Shown here piece after piece: positions 27,893-37,263 of a stretch of 64,000 nucleotides of DNA. The position numbers and the translations under genes were made by a program. The DNA is from Paracoccaceae bacterium. GTDB taxonomy: Bacteria; Pseudomonadota; Alphaproteobacteria; Rhodobacterales; Rhodobacteraceae. Below the pieces are notes generated by a model, which saw only the letters and a list, made by a program, of their open reading frames with translations, was not told the origin of the DNA and did not search any database. Within the stretch, counting starts at the first letter, position 1, and every line of letters begins with the position of its first letter. The stretch is from the NCBI GenBank assembly GCA_022824005.1, contig JAJEBG010000027.1:1-64000 (forward strand), read 5' to 3'.

Positions 27893-29260
27893 ATGACTCT
27901 AAAAGTGGCGATTGTGGGTCGTCCCAACGTTGGCAAATCAACATTATTCAACCGTTTGGTCGGCCGAAAACAATCATTGGTTGACAATCGTCCCGGTGTG
28001 ACACGTGACTACCGTGAAGGCCGAGCGCAACTCTGGGGCCGCGATGTGACATTGATTGATACCGCGGGATTGATCAAGGATCATCGACCGGACGCGTTTT
28101 CGCAAGCGATTCGAGAAATGACCGAAAAAGCGATGTCTCTCGCCGATCTCCTTTTATTGATATTTGATGGACGAATGGGATTGAATGCGGCCGACCGCGA
28201 TGTCGCCGACTATCTCCGCCGTCAGGATAAACCCGTTCTCTTGGCCGCCAACAAATGTGAGGGCAAGATTAATGAATCGCTGCTTCGTGAAGCATTTGAA
28301 TTGGGATTTGGCGAAGCGTTAAGGATTTCCGCCGAACATGGAGAGGGAATGGGTGATCTTGCCCATGCCATGACGGGAGTGGTGGAAACTCTTGCTTCAA
28401 CGGCGGCGAATAGTGAAACGAAGGATGGGGAAGAGAGCGAGTCTGAGGCCACGATTCTAAAAATTGCCGTCGTGGGACGTCCAAATTCCGGAAAATCTTC
28501 CCTTATCAATAAGATTCTTGGCACCGATCGGTTATTGACAGGCACCACACCTGGCGTGACCCGCGATGCGATATCTATTCACACTCGGTGGGTTGATAAG
28601 AATGTTCGAATCCATGACACCGCGGGAATGCGAAAGCGCGCCAAAATCTCAGACAAACTCGAAAAGTTGTCCGTCTCAGACGGACTACGGGCCATTCGTT
28701 TTGCCGAGGTGGTGATTGTGGTGTTGGATGCCAACATTCCGTTTGAAGCGCAAGATGTTCGTATCGCTGATCTCGCCGAAAGAGAGGGACGATCGGTGGT
28801 TTTTGCCGCCAATAAATGGGACTTAATCTCAGACTCGCGCCGTCACCTCAACCAACTTGAGATGCGGCTCGAAGATCGCCTTCCCAATTTGCGAGGCGCT
28901 GAGTTGGTTCCCGTGTCGGCGAAAGATGGCTATGGCCTTCATCGGCTTAATCAGGCCGTCGGGCGGTCGTGGAAAAGATGGAATGGCCGCGTGTCGACGG
29001 GACAGCTCAACCGTTGGCTCGAAGAAATGAAGACGGCACATCCGCCACCGGCACCACGAGGACGACGGATCCGTTTACGTTATATGACACAAGTGAATAG
29101 CCGGCCGCCTAGTTTTGTGATCATGTGTTCCCAGTCAAGGAGATTGCCCACCGAGTATCTCCGATATCTGAAGAATGGTCTGCGGGAAGAGTTTCACTTT
29201 GACGGAGTGCCGATACGAATCATGCTGCGTTCTCAATCAGATGATAACCCCTATCTGTGA
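27893..29260 (+). CDS. der: Ribosome biogenesis GTPase Der (EngA)
   Basis: A 455-residue protein with two tandem GTPase domains and a C-terminal KH-like domain. The first G1 is GRPNVGKS at the N-terminus and the second is GRPNSGKS near residue 200. Both are followed by DTAG (G3) and NKxD-type motifs (NKCE in the first, NKWD in the second). Der is essential for 50S subunit assembly. The first G4 motif reads ANKCE rather than NKxD, which is common in this family. It ends convergent with the SDR at 29277, and a hairpin spans its stop codon. Confidence 0.97.
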   Translation: MTLKVAIVGRPNVGKSTLFNRLVGRKQSLVDNRPGVTRDYREGRAQLWGRDVTLIDTAGLIKDHRPDAFSQAIREMTEKAMSLADLLLLIFDGRMGLNAADRDVADYLRRQDKPVLLAANKCEGKINESLLREAFELGFGEALRISAEHGEGMGDLAHAMTGVVETLASTAANSETKDGEESESEATILKIAVVGRPNSGKSSLINKILGTDRLLTGTTPGVTRDAISIHTRWVDKNVRIHDTAGMRKRAKISDKLEKLSVSDGLRAIRFAEVVIVVLDANIPFEAQDVRIADLAEREGRSVVFAANKWDLISDSRRHLNQLEMRLEDRLPNLRGAELVPVSAKDGYGLHRLNQAVGRSWKRWNGRVSTGQLNRWLEEMKTAHPPPAPRGRRIRLRYMTQVNSRPPSFVIMCSQSRRLPTEYLRYLKNGLREEFHFDGVPIRIMLRSQSDDNPYL

Positions 29261-29270
29261 CGGTTATCAT
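29241..29270. terminator. Inverted repeat at convergent ends of der and SDR
   Basis: ATGATAACC (29241-29249) and GGTTATCAT (29262-29270) form a perfect 9-bp stem with a 12-nt loop. It spans the der stop codon and lies just before the end of the opposing SDR gene. This would suit a two-way terminator, though no T run follows on either side. Confidence 0.45.
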
Positions 29271-29276
29271 CGGTGA

Positions 29277-29978
29277 CTAACTGTCAAGAATGAAACGAGG
29301 CAGCCAATTGAGTTTTTTAGGCTCATCCCGCCGCAATGAATGCAAAATGCGCTGAGCTTCGATTTGCGGCGCGATGAGTGAGTCTGGGTTTTCTCCGGGA
29401 AAAAACCGGCAGCGCAGCCGAGTTTTCATCGGTTGGGGTTTAACAATAATCACCGAAATTCCAGCTTGGTGGGATTCGGACTTCCAACTTTGAACCAGAG
29501 CCATTTGAGCCGTTTTGGTGCTACCATAATGCCCAAAGAATTTTTCCCCACCGCGTGGATCGTCAAAGAAGATGGCCGCCGCATGGGGTGAATTCTTTAG
29601 CAAGGGTTGGCAGTTGGCGATCAGATTTTCGGTGGCCAAGACATTGATATGAAAAGCTCTAACAAATTCCTTTTGATCGCCGAGCGCGACCGGTGCGAGC
29701 GGCGGCGCGTGAATGGCGGCGTGGATCAGCAAATCAAGACGGCCCCACCGAACTTCAATCTTTTCAGTCAGTTTTGCGAGGCAGGAATCGGAGGCCATAT
29801 CCATCACAGCGATGGAGCTTGATGCCTCCTTCTTGTGGATCACATCATCCACTTCCTCCAAACCACCGGTGGTTTGAGCGAGGAGAATAATATGCGTCCC
29901 GGATTGGGCCAACTCTTGAGCGAGCGCAGCACCTAACCCTCTTGATGCCCCGGTGATCAAGACAATCTTATCGGTCAT
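29277..29978 (-). CDS. Short-chain dehydrogenase/reductase (SDR), cvpA-linked
   Basis: A 233-residue SDR when started at 29978 (an in-frame codon at 30014 would add 12 residues). It has TGASRGLGAALA for cofactor binding and YGSTK as the catalytic Tyr/Lys motif. The usual active-site Ser region reads AAIFFDDPRGG, so the Ser is not obvious. In many alphaproteobacteria an SDR of this kind follows purF in the cvpA-purF-SDR order. Here purF is missing between cvpA and this gene. The substrate is unknown. Confidence 0.88.
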   Translation of the reverse strand: MTDKIVLITGASRGLGAALAQELAQSGTHIILLAQTTGGLEEVDDVIHKKEASSSIAVMDMASDSCLAKLTEKIEVRWGRLDLLIHAAIHAPPLAPVALGDQKEFVRAFHINVLATENLIANCQPLLKNSPHAAAIFFDDPRGGEKFFGHYGSTKTAQMALVQSWKSESHQAGISVIIVKPQPMKTRLRCRFFPGENPDSLIAPQIEAQRILHSLRRDEPKKLNWLPRFILDS

Positions 29979-30026
29979 ATTGGATGAGGTGTCTCTCCAG
30001 CGCTGGCCGACCAAGAATCCAATTCT

Positions 30027-30656
30027 TTAGCTGCCCGTCGTTTGAGGTTCAACAGGGGCCGAAACGGGGAGGGGATTTTCTATTGTTGGCACTTCGATAC
30101 TTGAACAGGTCGCTGTGACATTGCTGTAGATGATCTCTAGGTTTTTCGATGCATTGGATGGCAGCAATTCCTTAATTTGCATTTGCAAATCATGGAAAGC
30201 ATTGGCGCTCCATGATTCGGTGAAAGCGGGAAATAACTGCGACTCCGAAAGGGCCGCGTCGTGGATAAGCAAGACGACGGCGACAATAATCATGCCGCGC
30301 AAAACACCAAAGATGAGGCCTAGACCTTTATTGATAATACCCACACCGGGGAGTGACGTCAGGCGCACAAGTAGCGAAGTGATAAAAGAACAAAGAACAA
30401 GGGCGATCGCAAAAACGAGGGTAAAAGATACGATGATGGATAATTCGCAACTGCCCGAGAGGTATTTGCCGAAGAGCGGAAGTTGTGTAATCGTTGTTGT
30501 GAAATGAGGGGCAAGAAGATAGGCCAACACCGCGGCGACAATCCAACTGGCCACGGACATGACTTCACGCACCACGCCCCGAATATAGGCCAAGTAAGCG
30601 GATAGCAGAATGATGAAGACTGCGATCCCATCAAATAGATTGAATTCACCCATCAT
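30027..30656 (-). CDS. cvpA: CvpA-family membrane protein
   Basis: A 209-residue protein with four predicted membrane segments. It starts with FNLFDGIAVFIILLSAYLAYIRGVVREVMS, the CvpA signature region. Members are needed for colicin V production and secretion in E. coli and affect envelope homeostasis. The gap to the downstream SDR is 12 to 48 nt depending on its start, and upstream a 307 bp gap separates it from mlaF. Confidence 0.92.
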   Translation of the reverse strand: MMGEFNLFDGIAVFIILLSAYLAYIRGVVREVMSVASWIVAAVLAYLLAPHFTTTITQLPLFGKYLSGSCELSIIVSFTLVFAIALVLCSFITSLLVRLTSLPGVGIINKGLGLIFGVLRGMIIVAVVLLIHDAALSESQLFPAFTESWSANAFHDLQMQIKELLPSNASKNLEIIYSNVTATCSSIEVPTIENPLPVSAPVEPQTTGS

Positions 30657-30963
30657 CGCCCCGTTCTATTCTTTGATAGCCACTAGTTGCCGCGTCACCA
30701 AAGTGGCTATTTAGTTTCGCATGGATTCCATTGGTTGGCAACCTGTTGCAAGACATTAGGGCTAGAAAGGCGTCGTATTGATCTTGCCCTAAGGGGTTCG
30801 ATTTTAGCCAATGAGTACAGCGAGGGCCGAGCGGCGAGCCGCGCCAATGGGGACTGCACAACCAGTTTCACTTTTTTTGAGATAAACACCGTTTTTGACG
30901 ATTGTCGATGCATGATTTTGGCAATCATCACCGTAAATTTATGCCAACTTGCCGAAAATGCAA
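30657..30963. other. Gap between mlaF and cvpA, no gene recognised
   Basis: This 307 bp stretch lies within an otherwise tight minus-strand gene run. In related genomes radA often sits just before cvpA. Reading the minus strand here in all frames gave no RadA-like motif, so no remnant can be claimed. Short open frames are present but have no recognisable family or ribosome binding site. Confidence 0.4.
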
Positions 30964-31728
30964 TTACACCGCGATGTCCATGGGACCCGCCGCCGCGCCC
31001 TCGACAAATTGCGCCAGGTAAGGATTGTCGGAATCTTGGAGATTTTTTGACTCGCTAAGCCAAACAATTTTACCGTCATGGAGGAGAGCGGCGCGGTCTG
31101 AAATGACTCGGACACTCTCCATATCGTGAGTGATTGTCACAGCGGTGGCCTTCGATTCATCCACGATTCCTCGAATCAGATTATTGATAATGGTGGCTCT
31201 TATTGGATCAAGCCCGGTGGTTGGCTCATCGAAGAAAATGATCTCTGGGTCTGATGCAATCGCTCGCGCCAATCCCACCCGTTTTTTCATGCCGCCGGAG
31301 AGTTCGGAGGGATATTTCTCTGTTACTTCACTGCCGAGTCCAACCCGTTTCAATTTTGTGATCGCAAGGGTTTTGGCCTCGTCTGGACTCAGTCGATTCT
31401 TACCACGCATCAGTCGGAAGGCGACGTTTTGCCAAACCGGCATCGAGTCAAAAAGTGCCCCTTCTTGAAATAACATGCCGATTCGACTGTAGTCGATTTC
31501 TTTTCGGTCTCGATTGTCCTGACCATTGACTATAATTCGACCTCTATCGAGCGGAATAAGGCCCAAGATGGATTTGATGATGACCGATTTACCGACGCCA
31601 GAGCCACCGATGAGGGCAAAACTTTCCCCCGGCTGAACAGAAAAGGAGATTCCTCTCAAGACTTGGTTGTCACCAAAAGCCTTATGCACATCCTCAAGTT
31701 GAATGGCCGCTTCGTTTAACATCGTCAT
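30964..31728 (-). CDS. mlaF: Phospholipid transport ABC ATPase MlaF
   Basis: A 254-residue ATPase of the Mce/MlaF group. Walker A is GGSGVGKS, the signature is LSGGMKKR, typical of MlaF (SGGM rather than SGGQ), and Walker B is EIIFFDEPTTGLDP. It powers lipid traffic between the inner and outer membranes together with MlaE and MlaD. It overlaps mlaE by ATGA, but no mlaD (Mce domain) or mlaC gene follows, so these partners must be elsewhere. Confidence 0.94.
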   Translation of the reverse strand: MTMLNEAAIQLEDVHKAFGDNQVLRGISFSVQPGESFALIGGSGVGKSVIIKSILGLIPLDRGRIIVNGQDNRDRKEIDYSRIGMLFQEGALFDSMPVWQNVAFRLMRGKNRLSPDEAKTLAITKLKRVGLGSEVTEKYPSELSGGMKKRVGLARAIASDPEIIFFDEPTTGLDPIRATIINNLIRGIVDESKATAVTITHDMESVRVISDRAALLHDGKIVWLSESKNLQDSDNPYLAQFVEGAAAGPMDIAV

Positions 31729-32525
31729 GCCGCTGAAAAGAACAATTCTGTCAAGAGATAATTGGAAGCTATAATCAACGCCGATGAGACCGCGACGGCG
31801 CGTGTGGTGGCTTGTCCGACGCCTTTAGCACCCCGAGTTGAGCGAATGCCGGAGTAGCAACCAATGAGAGCGATAATCGCACCAAATACGGCTCCCTTCA
31901 CGAGTCCCGATATGACATCACTCGATTCAAGGAATTGCATCGTCGTCCGCACATAAGTATTGGGGCTGAAATTTAGTCGCGTGGTGCCAACCAAAAAACC
32001 ACCTAAAATGCCCAAGATGTCACCGATACCCGTGAGAATGGGTAGCACCAATGTGGCCGCCAAAACACGTGGCGTGACCAGAAATTTGGTCGGATGTGTC
32101 GACAATGTCACCAAAGCATCAATTTGTTCTGTCACCTTCATCGTCGCGATTTCGGCGGCAATCGCTGAGGCGGCACGGCCGGCGACCATCAATCCACATA
32201 GGACAGGCCCAAGTTCGCGCACCATTCCGATCGCCACCACTGTAGGAACAGTGGCTTCTGCTGAAAGTCGCGAACCACCAGCATAGATTTGCAAGGCCAA
32301 AGCGGCCCCCGCAAAAAGGGCTGTCAGGCCGACAACAGGAAGGCTCATATATCCAATGGACATCAATGCCATGGCAAATTCGCGTCCATAAAAGGGGGGA
32401 CGAAAAAGGTGGCTGATTGTAGCCGCAAAAAAAATAATAAATCTTCCGGTTTCGCCGCAAATGGCGAGGACACTGCGTCCAATACGGGCCAAGATTCGTA
32501 AGGCGATATTCATCACAGAAGTCAT
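31725..32525 (-). CDS. mlaE: Phospholipid transport ABC permease MlaE
   Basis: A 266-residue permease of the MlaE/YrbE family with five or six membrane segments. Diagnostic parts are AGAALALQIYAGG, VRELGPVLCGLMVAGRAASAIAAE and KVTEQIDAL. It pairs with MlaF, whose start overlaps its end. It lies 2 nt downstream of alr on the same strand, placing the Mla pair inside the dnaB-alr-cvpA run. Confidence 0.94.
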   Translation of the reverse strand: MTSVMNIALRILARIGRSVLAICGETGRFIIFFAATISHLFRPPFYGREFAMALMSIGYMSLPVVGLTALFAGAALALQIYAGGSRLSAEATVPTVVAIGMVRELGPVLCGLMVAGRAASAIAAEIATMKVTEQIDALVTLSTHPTKFLVTPRVLAATLVLPILTGIGDILGILGGFLVGTTRLNFSPNTYVRTTMQFLESSDVISGLVKGAVFGAIIALIGCYSGIRSTRGAKGVGQATTRAVAVSSALIIASNYLLTELFFSAA

Positions 32526-32527
32526 GG

Positions 32528-33574
32528 TTACGAAGATTCGGAATAAACCCGTTTATATCGGCTACCCAAATTTGTCAGCACTTCATAGCCGATAGTTGAG
32601 GCATCGGCGGCCAAATCATCAATAGATTGGTGTTCACACAACAATTCGAGCGATTGCGGCGGTTCTGCGAGTTTCGAGACATCGACGGTAATCAGATCCA
32701 TTGATATCCTTCCCACCACGGGGCAGTCCACATCATCACTCCAAAGACGGCTCTGCCCGCCCAACCATCGGAAAACGCCATCGGCGTAACCGGCGGCGAG
32801 AGTGGCAATTTTTCGATCCACTTGGGCCGATCCCTCGGCACCATATCCGATTGTGCCGCCGGCGCGAACAAGGCGAGTTTGGATGACCGGTATTTCAAGC
32901 CGCACGACGGATTGAGCCTGCTTGAAGGGAAGCCCCCCGTAAAGACCAATACCGGGCCGGGTCAAATCAAAGTGATATTCATCACCGAGCAAAATTCCCC
33001 CTGTGGCAGCAAGAGATTTTGGAATATTCAGCGATCGAGTGATTTCAGTGAACGCTTTCAGTTGAATCTCGTTCATCGCGTGTCCCACCTCGTCAGCACA
33101 GGCCAAGTGACTCATAATGAGTTCAGGTTTGGTGGTGGCAAACTGTGGCAATATATCGCGAAATTCTGACCATTCCATGCCCAAACGGTTCATTCCTGTG
33201 TTGATTTGAATGGCATAAGGTCGGTTTGGAAGATGTTGCATATGTTGCGAAAATTGTGCCGCTGAATTCAGCACGGGGATCAACCGGTATTGGGCTAAAT
33301 CTTCAGTATCACCCTTCATATGGCCATTGAGAACAAAGATACGCGACATGTCCGCAAGGCAATTTCGTAGAGTCGCTCCCTCAGGAGATTGCGCCACGAA
33401 AAAGCTTTTGACTCCCGCGTCTCTGAGACATGTCGCGACTTCGCCAGTGCCAAGCGAGTAGGCATCCGCCTTGACGACGGCGGCGGTCTCAACATGAGGG
33501 GCTGACAGCCGATCAAGTGTATGCCAATTTGCCTTGATTGCCTTTAAATCAATTTGAAGCGTGGCCTCAACCAA
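32528..33574 (-). CDS. alr: Alanine racemase
   Basis: A 348-residue PLP enzyme that makes D-alanine for peptidoglycan. The cofactor lysine is in VVKADAYSLG near residue 35. The catalytic-tyrosine region IGYGAEG and VGRISMDLITVD are both present in the C-terminal domain. It lies between dnaB, 21 nt upstream, and mlaE. A catabolic (DadX-type) role is less likely, since no dadA adjoins. Confidence 0.96.
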   Translation of the reverse strand: MVEATLQIDLKAIKANWHTLDRLSAPHVETAAVVKADAYSLGTGEVATCLRDAGVKSFFVAQSPEGATLRNCLADMSRIFVLNGHMKGDTEDLAQYRLIPVLNSAAQFSQHMQHLPNRPYAIQINTGMNRLGMEWSEFRDILPQFATTKPELIMSHLACADEVGHAMNEIQLKAFTEITRSLNIPKSLAATGGILLGDEYHFDLTRPGIGLYGGLPFKQAQSVVRLEIPVIQTRLVRAGGTIGYGAEGSAQVDRKIATLAAGYADGVFRWLGGQSRLWSDDVDCPVVGRISMDLITVDVSKLAEPPQSLELLCEHQSIDDLAADASTIGYEVLTNLGSRYKRVYSESS

Positions 33575-33595
33575 AACGATCTCCGTCAGTGAGAG

Positions 33596-35131
33596 CTAGT
33601 CATAATCATCGGCGAAATCAGACGGATTGCCATCATATTCAGTATCTCCCTTGCGCGCCGCGTTGCCAAACTGAGTCAGGTTGGCATTGAACGTCAATTC
33701 GACGGTGCCGATGGGACCGTTTCGCTGCTTGCCAATAATGACTTCTGCTTTGCGAGAGATCTCCTCCATTTTATTTGTCCATTCCATCATTTTGATTTGA
33801 TCGCTCTCGTCGGGTTTTTTTCGTCCTTCATAGTAGGCCTCACGATAGACAAACATGACGACATCAGCATCTTGTTCAATTGAACCCGATTCGCGCAAAT
33901 CGGACAGTTGAGGCCGTTTGTCATCTCTTTGTTCAACTTGTCGTGAGAGTTGTGACACAGCGATCACGGGAATATTTAGGTTCTTGGCGATGGCTTTCAG
34001 CCCGCGAGAGACCTCCGCGACTTCATGGACGACACTGGATCGTTTTGAGGTTGGACTGACCATTTGAAGGTAATCAACGATCAACAAGTCCAAACCGTTG
34101 GTTTGTTTTTGTCGCCGCGCTCGGCTTGCCAATTGGGCGATGGTGAGTGACGAGGTGTCATCCGTAAAAAGGGGTAATTTTCCGTACTCATTGGCGGCTT
34201 CAACCAAGCGTTCCCAATCGTCAAATGCCGGTTGTCCTGACCGCAGCCCACGACGAATCTGAGATGAGGGAATCCCTGTTTTTTCAGCTAAAATTCGTGT
34301 GCTGAGTTGGGTGAGGGACATTTCGAGCGAAAAGAAGCCGACATAGCCGCCGACGGTGCTCCCTTTGTCTTTGGAGCGGCCATATGCATCAAAATTCTTG
34401 GCCACATTATAAGCAATATTTGTGGCTAACGCGGTCTTGCCCATTGAAGGGCGACCGGCAATGATGATGAGATCAGAGGCTTGAAGTCCACCAAGTTTTT
34501 TGTCGAGGTCAATAAAGCCGGTCGACAGGCCGGAAAGACCATCGTAACTGTCCGAAGCTCTTTTAACGATTTCAACAACTTCGGTGGCCCCCTTTAAAGA
34601 CGACTGGAAACCGATTGAGCGGGTGCCTGTCTCACTGATTTCAAAGAGATTTTGCTCGGTTTCCTCAATAAGGTCGCTGACAGAGGTTTCGATATCCGCC
34701 TTGCGGGCCCGAAAGCTTAAATTCTCTCCGATCGCTATCATCGCCCGTCGTGCCGACAAATCGAAGATTTCCTGAGCATAATCATTGCAAGCATGAATAG
34801 AAATCGCCGAATCGGCTAATTTGTAAAGATAATCTACTCCCCCAAGGTCAGAGAGACCGGATATTTCTCCGATGAAAGCCTTCATGGTCACGGGCGATGC
34901 AAATCGGTCCTGACTGATCCGTTCCTTGCACAATTGAAAGATTTTACGATGTACGGGATCAAAAAAATGGTTCTCATCAATGATTGACGTTATGGTCGAG
35001 AGAACATCATTGTTGGATAGAATCGCCCCTAGAAGGGCTTGTTCAGCTTCTATATTGCACGGCTGTTGGGGACTCTCCTCGGTTTTTTCCACGGGGCTTG
35101 ACACGTCTCGTAAAGATCGAATTTCGGCCAT
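33596..35131 (-). CDS. dnaB: Replicative DNA helicase DnaB
   Basis: A hexameric 5'-3' helicase of about 511 residues that unwinds the replication fork. The N-terminal domain begins with NIEAEQALLGAIL, and Walker A is GRPSMGKTAL in the RecA-like domain. LLIVDYLQM (Walker B) and an arginine-finger region FYREA-like FVYREAYYEG follow. ATG at 35131 is preferred because GAGG lies 7 nt upstream. In-frame starts at 35152 and 35188 would add up to 19 residues. The sequence is continuous, with no sign of an intein. Confidence 0.96.
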   Translation of the reverse strand: MAEIRSLRDVSSPVEKTEESPQQPCNIEAEQALLGAILSNNDVLSTITSIIDENHFFDPVHRKIFQLCKERISQDRFASPVTMKAFIGEISGLSDLGGVDYLYKLADSAISIHACNDYAQEIFDLSARRAMIAIGENLSFRARKADIETSVSDLIEETEQNLFEISETGTRSIGFQSSLKGATEVVEIVKRASDSYDGLSGLSTGFIDLDKKLGGLQASDLIIIAGRPSMGKTALATNIAYNVAKNFDAYGRSKDKGSTVGGYVGFFSLEMSLTQLSTRILAEKTGIPSSQIRRGLRSGQPAFDDWERLVEAANEYGKLPLFTDDTSSLTIAQLASRARRQKQTNGLDLLIVDYLQMVSPTSKRSSVVHEVAEVSRGLKAIAKNLNIPVIAVSQLSRQVEQRDDKRPQLSDLRESGSIEQDADVVMFVYREAYYEGRKKPDESDQIKMMEWTNKMEEISRKAEVIIGKQRNGPIGTVELTFNANLTQFGNAARKGDTEYDGNPSDFADDYD

Positions 35132-35275
35132 CTTTGCCTCACTTTTTTCCATTCGAGTCAGTCTTGCGAACTCGGCTTCAAATTGCAAAATGTATCTTAC
35201 TCTGAATAACTTGTGGAAAACATCTTATAGGAAGTTTTTTGATCACTAGTCAGAGCTATTGAATGGGAGTGGCGG

Positions 35276-35950
35276 TCAAATTCTTGGTGGAAACTGATTC
35301 TGCTCCTGCCACAATTCAGGATTGTCGATAAACGCCTCAATGACGGTATCGGCCTCGTCTTGAAGTTCGCCGCGAGACTTTGCGACGGCAAAAACATCGC
35401 CAAGCCCACAGAGTCGATGAAGTTCCACTCCGGCTTCGGTCAGTTTGCGCTCTCTGTCAGGAAAGATGCCATAAGCGAGAATCACCGCCGTGTGCTGGCA
35501 TTTCGCGCCCACTTTTCGGATGGCGTCGACAAAGCGCAGTTTAGAACCTCCGTCTGTCGCCAAATCCTCAATCAATAAGATGTTTTGCTTACTTTCAATG
35601 ACTCCTTCGATCTGGGCGTTGCGGCCGTAACCCTTCGGTTGTTTACGGATGTAGGCCATAGGCAAGTCCATTTGATGGGCGACAAAAGAAGCGAACGGGA
35701 TACCCGCTGTTTCCCCGCCCGCGATGCAGTCAAATGCCTCTGTCGCATGAATCTCCTGAACTCGCTCCACCAAACCGTCGATGATTTGATTGCGGACTCG
35801 AGGAAAAGAAATGATTTTTCGGCAATCGACATAGACGGGGGAGGGTTTGCCCGAAGCCAATCTAAAGGGCTTGTGGGGACGAAATTGCACCGCGCCAATT
35901 CTTAACAGAAGTTCAGCGATCTCTCGTTTAGTTGTCTTCTGTTCTCTCAT
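35276..35950 (-). CDS. pyrE: Orotate phosphoribosyltransferase
   Basis: A 224-residue enzyme that joins orotate to PRPP to give OMP, the fifth step of pyrimidine synthesis. The PRPP-binding motif is NILLIEDLATDGGSK. The flexible-loop region PKGYGRNAQIEG is also seen, and YVDCRKIISFP is typical of the alphaproteobacterial form. ATG at 35950 is chosen because the longer frame to 36037 shows no family similarity. pyrC follows upstream on the same strand, about 250 bp away. Confidence 0.95.
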   Translation of the reverse strand: MREQKTTKREIAELLLRIGAVQFRPHKPFRLASGKPSPVYVDCRKIISFPRVRNQIIDGLVERVQEIHATEAFDCIAGGETAGIPFASFVAHQMDLPMAYIRKQPKGYGRNAQIEGVIESKQNILLIEDLATDGGSKLRFVDAIRKVGAKCQHTAVILAYGIFPDRERKLTEAGVELHRLCGLGDVFAVAKSRGELQDEADTVIEAFIDNPELWQEQNQFPPRI

Positions 35951-36198
35951 ATGACCGCCTAGATGTTGTGGGTTTGACCCAGTTTCCGATGTCCTACGCT
36001 GATAAGTTAATGTGCCAGAAGAAGACCAATCATGCAATCAATCCTGTGATCTACAAGCGGGGTTGAGACGAGGTCAAACAACAGACCGTTGAGGTGATAT
36101 ATATCCCCAAGATTTCATATCACTGAGTCCAACATTGGCTCAAGAGAACAGTTCTCGACGTCGCATCATTGAAAGAGTCAGCGCATGAAATTCAGGCG

Positions 36199-37263
36199 TC
36201 AATCAACACGCCAATAGATCGGGAAGCCCGGATCAAAGACTTCGACACGGTCATTGCCAATTGAGGGGCCACTTGGCAGCGGAACCGGTTGAGCAGATTT
36301 GATCAGACGACAACGTTGTGGATTTTTAGGTAACCGATAAAATTCGGCCCCCCATTCAGATGTGAACATCTCTAAATTGCCGAGCAAGTCGTGGTCTTCA
36401 AAAATTTGTGCAAGACACGGCAATGCCATTGGCGCACTATAGATGCCAGCACAGCCGCAGGGTTGGAGTTTGTGTTTTTCAAGATGCGGCGCGCTATCGG
36501 TTCCCAAAAAAAAGCATCGCTCGCCCCCCGTCGCCGCCTGCAAAATTTTCAAACGATGCTTCTCGCGTTTGGCCACTGGGAAACAAAAGCGATGAGGATG
36601 TAAGCCATCGTCAAATATATGGCTACGGTTGAGGATCAAATGGTGCACCGTAATCGTTGCAGCGACAAATGGAAATTGGTCTCTAACCACATCTACCGCT
36701 TCTTGAGTGGTGATATGTTCTAGCACAATGCGCAGGCCGGGGTTCCACTTTCGTATGCGCAACAAGACTTGATCAATGAAGGCCGACTCACGGTCAAAGA
36801 CATCAATTTCTGGCGCGACAATTTCGCCATGAACGCAGAGAGGAAGTTGTTGTGCTTCCATTTCATCCAAAACAGAACGGACGTGTTTGATATCCCGAAC
36901 GCCTGATGATGAGTTTGTTGTCGCCCCTTTTGGATAGAGTTTTACAGCCTGTATGACGCCTGAAGAAACCGCCTGTTTGATCAATTGAGGGTCGGTCTCC
37001 TCGGTCAGATAAAGGGTCATCAAGGGTTGAAAGTCACAATCGCTCGGCAAGAGTTGCTGGATTTGATTGCGATAGGCGATCGCATCTTTGACCGTCTTGA
37101 TGGGAGTCATCAGATTGGGCATCACAAGGGCCCGAGCAAAATGTTTGACGGTCGCTGGCAAGACGGCCTGCAGCAGCGCGCCCTCACGCAAGTGGAGATG
37201 AAAATCATCCGGGCGATGAAGGTCGATAACTTGCGTTGTATCCGTAGTGATCGTGGCCTCCAT
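36199..37263 (-). CDS. pyrC: Dihydroorotase (class II, PyrC type)
   Basis: A 354-residue amidohydrolase that closes N-carbamoyl-aspartate to dihydroorotate. The N-terminal zinc motif DDFHLHLREG is the PyrC form of HxH. KLYPKG holds the carbamylated Lys, and later His ligands occur in CVHGE and VLEHITT. The TDSAPH motif with catalytic Asp lies near residue 255. It begins immediately after the ccmG stop codon (37264), so it may be co-transcribed with the cytochrome maturation genes. Confidence 0.95.
   Translation of the reverse strand: MEATITTDTTQVIDLHRPDDFHLHLREGALLQAVLPATVKHFARALVMPNLMTPIKTVKDAIAYRNQIQQLLPSDCDFQPLMTLYLTEETDPQLIKQAVSSGVIQAVKLYPKGATTNSSSGVRDIKHVRSVLDEMEAQQLPLCVHGEIVAPEIDVFDRESAFIDQVLLRIRKWNPGLRIVLEHITTQEAVDVVRDQFPFVAATITVHHLILNRSHIFDDGLHPHRFCFPVAKREKHRLKILQAATGGERCFFLGTDSAPHLEKHKLQPCGCAGIYSAPMALPCLAQIFEDHDLLGNLEMFTSEWGAEFYRLPKNPQRCRLIKSAQPVPLPSGPSIGNDRVEVFDPGFPIYWRVD

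Noticed and set aside
33596..35131. Possible intein in dnaB
   Set aside because: DnaB is a frequent intein host, but the frame is continuous at normal length with no insertion.
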